The notes beneath the pieces are model-generated. The model was given only the letters and a program-made list of their open reading frames with translations. It ran no database searches and had not been told where the DNA came from. 8,830 nucleotides of DNA, from positions 1-8,830 of the forward strand of contig JAPPJA010000156.1 in NCBI GenBank assembly GCA_028874675.1, given 5' to 3'. Shown here piece after piece: positions 5,152 to 8,830 of this stretch. Position 1 is the stretch's first letter. Every line of letters begins with the position of its first letter. The position numbers and the translations under genes are program-made. Source of the DNA: Chloroflexota bacterium. Its GTDB lineage: Bacteria > Chloroflexota > Dehalococcoidia > Lucifugimonadales > UBA3495.

Positions 5152-6594
5152 ATGTCTATGCAACCCGTAACCCGCCTCCGGGGAATGTTCGACATTCCCA
5201 GGGAATCCTGGCTCCGCAAGAGCACGCTCCAGGACTCCCTGACTACACTCATTTCCGGCTACGGCTACCAGTTTCTGGAGACCCCCCTGCTGGAGGGCAC
5301 CGAACTGTTCCTGCGCCAGTCAGGCGGTGACCTGGCCTCCCGGATGTACAGCTTTGTGGATGCCGGCAGCCACCAGGTAAGTCTTCGCCCCGAATTTACC
5401 TCGCCAATAATGCGGCACTACCTGGAAAACGCGGGGGAGTTAAGCTTGCCGGCTCGCCTGCAATACGCTGGCCCGGTATTCCGGTTCGATGTGGCCCACC
5501 CCGAGGGATCCGGACAGTTCACCCAGGTGGGCGCCGAGCTGATCGGCTCCGATTCGGTAATCGCCGATGCCGAACTGGTGACCCTGGCAGCGAGGATTCC
5601 TTCTCACGCGGGACTGGAAGGCTGCTGCATTGAACTGGCGGACCTGGACGTATTCCACAGTGTCCTCAGCGTTTGCAGGATATCCGATCGCGCTCGCGGG
5701 TTCATTCTCGCCTCGGTGCCCCAGCTCCGGGCAGGTTCCGGAGCGGTTGCAGAGGTCAGGGAAAAGGCCTCTCAACTGTATCTGAGAGACCGCAGTCCCG
5801 AGAATCAGGAACTGAGCGCGGCCCTTGCCGGCCTGAACGATGATCAAGCCAGGCAGGTCGTACAGGGATTTCTCCAGTGGAACAGCACCGACGTCCGGAG
5901 GTTTGGCCAGCGGGACCCGGAGCAGGTCGTTGACCGGTTTCTCCGCAAACTGAAGGGCAGCGACGACGCCGGACAGCTGGAAAGGGCCCTGGAACTGGCT
6001 TCGTCGCTGGCCTGCATCAGGGGCGGACCCTCGGATGCCATACCCGCTGCCCGGCAGGTGGTGCAGGGGGCCGGAGCCAGCGTGGCGCCCCTCGACAGGC
6101 TGGCGGAACTGGTGGACATCCTGGAAGCGTGCCCTGAAACCAGGGGCAACGTGACCGTGGATTTCGGGCTGGCGCGGGGCCTGGCGTACTATAATGGCAT
6201 CGTGTTCGAGGTCCGGCACCCCGGCTGGGATGGTCCATTGGGCGGCGGGGGCAGGTACGACAGCCTGGCCCGCGCTTTGGGCAGTCCCGCAGATGTCCCC
6301 GCGCTGGGGTTTGCCTATACCCTCGAGACATTATTGTCCCTTTCTGACTGGCAGGGGGACACTGGCGGCGGCAACGGTCCTGGCCGGAATATCCTGGTCT
6401 CCGCAGAGTCCAGTTCCGTTTGCAGCCGGGCATTTGAAATCGCCCGGCAGTTAAGGGAATCCGGAGCAACGGTAAAGCTGCACGTGCAGGCTCTAGGATT
6501 GCAGCAGGCCATGCAATATGCCGCCGGTGGGGAGTTTGGCCAGGTCATTTACGTTGATTCGTCGGGAGAGCAGGCAGCCTACGATGTTGAATAA
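5152..6594 (+). CDS. hisZ: HisRS-like ATP phosphoribosyltransferase regulatory subunit
   Basis: This 480-residue protein is a histidyl-tRNA-synthetase paralogue placed directly before hisG, the expected position of HisZ. HisZ binds HisG and is needed for, and mediates histidine feedback on, the first step of histidine synthesis. The class II core is clear: SLRPEFTSPI (77-86), motif-2 strand GPVFRFD (107-113), QVGAELIGSD (125-134), RGLAYYNGIVFE (342-353) and GGGGRYD (364-370). Several changes argue against tRNA charging. The motif-2 loop, GRYREF-like in HisRS, is PEGSGQF (117-123) with its Arg residues gone. RGLDYY has become RGLAYY. The C-terminal domain (about 412-480) is shorter than a normal anticodon-binding domain. 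The distance from motif 2 to RGLAYY is about 230 residues, against roughly 146 in E. coli HisRS, so the middle carries an insertion. An ATG at 5158 is an alternative start. A divergent HisS cannot be wholly excluded. Confidence 0.82.
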   Translation: MSMQPVTRLRGMFDIPRESWLRKSTLQDSLTTLISGYGYQFLETPLLEGTELFLRQSGGDLASRMYSFVDAGSHQVSLRPEFTSPIMRHYLENAGELSLPARLQYAGPVFRFDVAHPEGSGQFTQVGAELIGSDSVIADAELVTLAARIPSHAGLEGCCIELADLDVFHSVLSVCRISDRARGFILASVPQLRAGSGAVAEVREKASQLYLRDRSPENQELSAALAGLNDDQARQVVQGFLQWNSTDVRRFGQRDPEQVVDRFLRKLKGSDDAGQLERALELASSLACIRGGPSDAIPAARQVVQGAGASVAPLDRLAELVDILEACPETRGNVTVDFGLARGLAYYNGIVFEVRHPGWDGPLGGGGRYDSLARALGSPADVPALGFAYTLETLLSLSDWQGDTGGGNGPGRNILVSAESSSVCSRAFEIARQLRESGATVKLHVQALGLQQAMQYAAGGEFGQVIYVDSSGEQAAYDVE

Positions 6595-7666
6595 GGGCGC
6601 AAATGCCGGCAACGGGCTCTCCGCCAACGGGCGGGAAGCTGCCCTGCGTCTCGTCATTCCCAGCGACGGGGAATTGTACGAGCCCACGTTGAATTATCTG
6701 GCGGGCTGCGGTATCTCGGTCAGCCGCCCCAGCGCCCGGCGTTACACTGCCACGATTCCCGCCCTTCCCGGGGCCGAAGTGCTCTTCCAGCGCAGCGCCG
6801 ATGTCACCACCAAGGTGGAGGAAGGCAGCGCCGAACTTGGCATTACCGGCCTGGACCGCTATCTCGAATACCGCACCGACGACCGGAGGGTGGTCAGCCT
6901 GATAGATGACCTGGGCTACGGCCGGTGCGATTTTGTCCTGGCCGTGCCCGATGCGTGGCTGGATGTTTCATCCATTGACGACCTGGCTGACCTGGCCCTG
7001 GATTTCCGGCAGCAGGGAAGGCAGCTCCGGATAGCCACCAAGTATCCCAGGCTGTTGAGGGAGTATCTCTTCCGGCGAGGCATCAATTACTTCACTTTGG
7101 TGGCCGTCAGCGGCGCCCTGGAGGCCGCTCCGGTGGCCGGTTACGCCGACCTGATCGCCGACCTCACCGCCACCGGAACCACCCTCAGGGACAATCGACT
7201 GAAGACTCTTGATGGCGGCACCATTTTGACTTCCCAGTCCTGCCTCATCGGAAACACCTCCACCCTGATGCAGTCCAGGGAAGCATTGCAACTGGCCCGG
7301 GAATTCGTTGAAATGCTCGAGTCCCACATGCGGGCCGAGCCCTATTACCGCCTGACGGCCAATGTCAGGGGCGCCTCCCCCGAGGAAGTCAGCGCAACCG
7401 TACTGAGCAGGCCCGAGGTTGCGGGCTTGCGGGGCCCCACAATCGCGCGGGTTTATAATGTGGAGGAACAGGACTGGTATGCCGTCACGCTGCTGATTCG
7501 CAAGGACCGCCTGATGGAAGCGGTGGACCACCTTCGCGACTGCGGAGGAATCGAAATTTCCGCTTCCCAGGTCAGTTACCTCTTCCGGGAGGAATCGACG
7601 GTCTTTAGCAGACTGTATGACTCAGCGGCATCCGCCAGCGTGAAGGCCGAGGAAAGCAGTGCCTAA
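6584..7666 (+). CDS. hisG: ATP phosphoribosyltransferase, long form with C-terminal domain
   Basis: HisG condenses ATP with PRPP to phosphoribosyl-ATP, the committed step of histidine synthesis. The catalytic region shows LGITGLDRYLE (85-95) and the family signature from Glu180 to Leu201, including GYADLIADLTATGTTL (186-201), which forms the PRPP-binding loop. Residues 250-336 (RAEPYYRLTANVRG ... GGIEISASQVSYLF) form the HisG_C (PII-like) domain that binds histidine in long-form enzymes. At 360 residues it exceeds the usual 290-300, because of about 20 extra N-terminal and 24 C-terminal residues. The ATG at 6584 overlaps the end of hisZ by 11 bases. A GGGAGAG at 6564-6570 lies 13 bases upstream, so coupling to hisZ translation is likely. 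Having the C-terminal domain beside a hisZ gene is unusual, because HisZ normally serves short-form HisG. Confidence 0.93.
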   Translation: MLNKGANAGNGLSANGREAALRLVIPSDGELYEPTLNYLAGCGISVSRPSARRYTATIPALPGAEVLFQRSADVTTKVEEGSAELGITGLDRYLEYRTDDRRVVSLIDDLGYGRCDFVLAVPDAWLDVSSIDDLADLALDFRQQGRQLRIATKYPRLLREYLFRRGINYFTLVAVSGALEAAPVAGYADLIADLTATGTTLRDNRLKTLDGGTILTSQSCLIGNTSTLMQSREALQLAREFVEMLESHMRAEPYYRLTANVRGASPEEVSATVLSRPEVAGLRGPTIARVYNVEEQDWYAVTLLIRKDRLMEAVDHLRDCGGIEISASQVSYLFREESTVFSRLYDSAASASVKAEESSA

Positions 7667-8417
7667 TCTTCCAATGCACATATATATCGCCCGCCAGGTT
7701 GCCAAGGAATTGGACTGGGGCTTTGTGCACGACCACCTGGGCAGTTGCTTCCTTGGTTCCACCACGCCCGACATTCGCGCAATGACGAAGTGGGACCGGG
7801 AACGCACCCACTTTGCCCCCCTGTCGCTGGAGTCGGTGGGAACCGGCACCCGGCGAATGTTTGAGTTGTATCCGGAACTGGCCGACCGCAACAGCCTGAA
7901 TCCGGCTACCCGGTCCTTTGTACTGGGCTACGTGAGCCACCTGGCGGCTGATGAGACCTGGATAACTACCATGTTTCGCCCCCATTTTTCCAGCGATAAC
8001 CGGCTGGCCGGGAGCGACGAAGAGGCCCAGATATGGGACCGGGCCCTGCAGTTGGACATGGACCGGCAGGCGCACCTGGAACTGGATGGCTTCGCCAGGG
8101 AGGGGGAGGCCATTTGCGGCGGCGAGCTGGATGTAGCTATCGACTTCATCGGTCAGGATGTGCTGGCCGAGTGGCGGCAGTGGGTGGCCCGTTTCATGTC
8201 ATGGGAATTCGACTGGCAGCGCCTCAAGCGCGCCCTGAACCGCATGTACCGCGACAACGACGACGTTCAGGAGATGGTGGACAGGTTCCTTTCCGACATG
8301 CCCGACAGCCTGGAAGCCGTTTACGAGAGAATCCCGCGCCAGAAGGTGGAAGCCTATCGGCAGCAAGCCGTGGAGCAGACCCTGCTCCAGATTAAGGAGT
8401 ATCTTGGTGAAGCTTAG
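7659..8417 (+). CDS. Zinc-dependent phospholipase C-like protein of unknown role
   Basis: The 252-residue product resembles the zinc-dependent phospholipase C family of bacterial proteins. Candidate metal ligands are spaced as in that family: His7 in the N-terminal helix, Asp38 in GSTTPDIR, His51 in RERTHFAPL, and His94 and Asp98 in GYVSHLAADE. The C-terminal half is charged, probably helical, and unrecognised. There is no signal peptide or membrane segment, so the protein should be cytoplasmic, unlike secreted PLC toxins; its substrate is unknown. The GTG at 7659 was chosen because AGGAAAG lies close upstream (7650-7656); it overlaps the hisG stop by eight bases. An ATG at 7674 is possible but badly spaced. 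The 3' end overlaps the hisD start by 11 bases. The gene is therefore embedded in the his operon and probably co-translated with it. The family call rests on motif spacing only. Confidence 0.75.
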   Translation: MPNLPMHIYIARQVAKELDWGFVHDHLGSCFLGSTTPDIRAMTKWDRERTHFAPLSLESVGTGTRRMFELYPELADRNSLNPATRSFVLGYVSHLAADETWITTMFRPHFSSDNRLAGSDEEAQIWDRALQLDMDRQAHLELDGFAREGEAICGGELDVAIDFIGQDVLAEWRQWVARFMSWEFDWQRLKRALNRMYRDNDDVQEMVDRFLSDMPDSLEAVYERIPRQKVEAYRQQAVEQTLLQIKEYLGEA

Positions 8418-8830
8418 AGTGGCAAAGGGGCTGGCCGAAGCCGAGGGTGTTTTGGCCCGCTTTGACCCCCTGGACCTGGACTCCCTGCCCGAGTCCGTAG
8501 TCCAGCGGACGCAGCAGGCCTTTGGCCCGGACATTACCCCCGAGCAGTCGGTGGTTACCATGCTTCGCGATGTAAGGCGGGAAGGGGACGATGCCGTTCG
8601 CCGCTACGCAAAGCTGCTGGATGGCGCCAAACTGGACAGCTTCCAGGTTGCCGAAGCCGAGCTGGCGGAAGCCCGAGCCAGCATATCCTCCGAGCTTGAG
8701 GCTGCCCTGCGGCTGGCGGCCCAGAGAATTACCGACTTTCACCAGGCTACCCTGCCGCGCAACTGGGTGGACCTGGAGCAAGGTCTTGGAGAAATGGTCC
8801 GGCCCCTGGAGAGGGTCGGCCTCTATGCCC
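8407..8830 (+). CDS. hisD: Histidinol dehydrogenase (3' partial)
   Basis: HisD oxidises L-histidinol to L-histidine in two NAD-dependent steps at a zinc site, the last reactions of the pathway. The window holds the first 141 of about 430 residues. The family N-terminus is recognisable in VVTMLRDVRREGDDAVRRYA, the AALRLAAQRITDFHQ helix, and EMVRPLERVGLYA just before the edge, which corresponds to the start of the RVGLYVPGG segment of HisD. The catalytic and zinc residues lie beyond the window. The GTG at 8407 is supported by TAAGGAG (8393-8399) exactly seven bases upstream, the best-spaced ribosome-binding site in the cluster. A TTG at 8404 is in frame but less well placed. The start overlaps the upstream PLC-like gene by 11 bases, continuing the overlapping arrangement of the operon. 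Confidence 0.93.
   Translation, partial: MKLRVAKGLAEAEGVLARFDPLDLDSLPESVVQRTQQAFGPDITPEQSVVTMLRDVRREGDDAVRRYAKLLDGAKLDSFQVAEAELAEARASISSELEAALRLAAQRITDFHQATLPRNWVDLEQGLGEMVRPLERVGLYA

Overview
The window is GC-rich bacterial DNA read entirely on the + strand. It holds eight protein genes, two of them cut by the window edges. No RNA gene, insertion sequence, integrase or CRISPR array is visible. The gene content (a ChlD/BchD-like VWA protein, a single-chain class II glycyl-tRNA synthetase of the Thermus/Bacillus type, a BirA without a DNA-binding domain, paired SDR genes and a hisZ-hisG-hisD cluster) would suit a member of the Chloroflexota, perhaps near the Dehalococcoidia. That placement is an impression from protein style, not a demonstrated assignment.

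Layout. Positions 2-784 are the C-terminal part of a magnesium/cobalt-chelatase-type D subunit with a von Willebrand A domain. A 248-base non-coding gap follows; its second half (920-1010) is packed with inverted repeats and a candidate promoter. Next come glyS (1033-2364), a 207-base spacer, birA (2572-3375), and two SDR genes (3375-4184 and 4232-4993). birA and the first SDR overlap by one base and the SDRs are 47 bases apart, so these three are probably one transcript. A 158-base gap holds a perfect hairpin repeat and a good sigma-70-like promoter whose predicted start point falls almost on the next start codon. From there a tightly overlapping histidine operon runs off the right edge: hisZ, hisG, a zinc-dependent phospholipase-C-like gene, and hisD.

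How the genes work together. HisZ and HisG make the first committed enzyme of histidine synthesis, and HisD carries out the last two oxidations. The PLC-like gene sits between hisG and hisD with overlapping ends, so it is almost certainly co-translated with them, although no histidine role is known for its family. GlyRS and BirA are housekeeping enzymes. The two SDRs differ sharply: the first keeps every catalytic motif, while the second has lost the glycine-rich cofactor motif and has Phe and Gln in place of the catalytic Tyr and Lys.

The points most worth a second look are the active/degenerate SDR pair, the combination of HisZ with a long-form (C-terminal-domain) HisG, the altered HisZ, the PLC-like gene inside the his operon, and the interlocking repeats before glyS.
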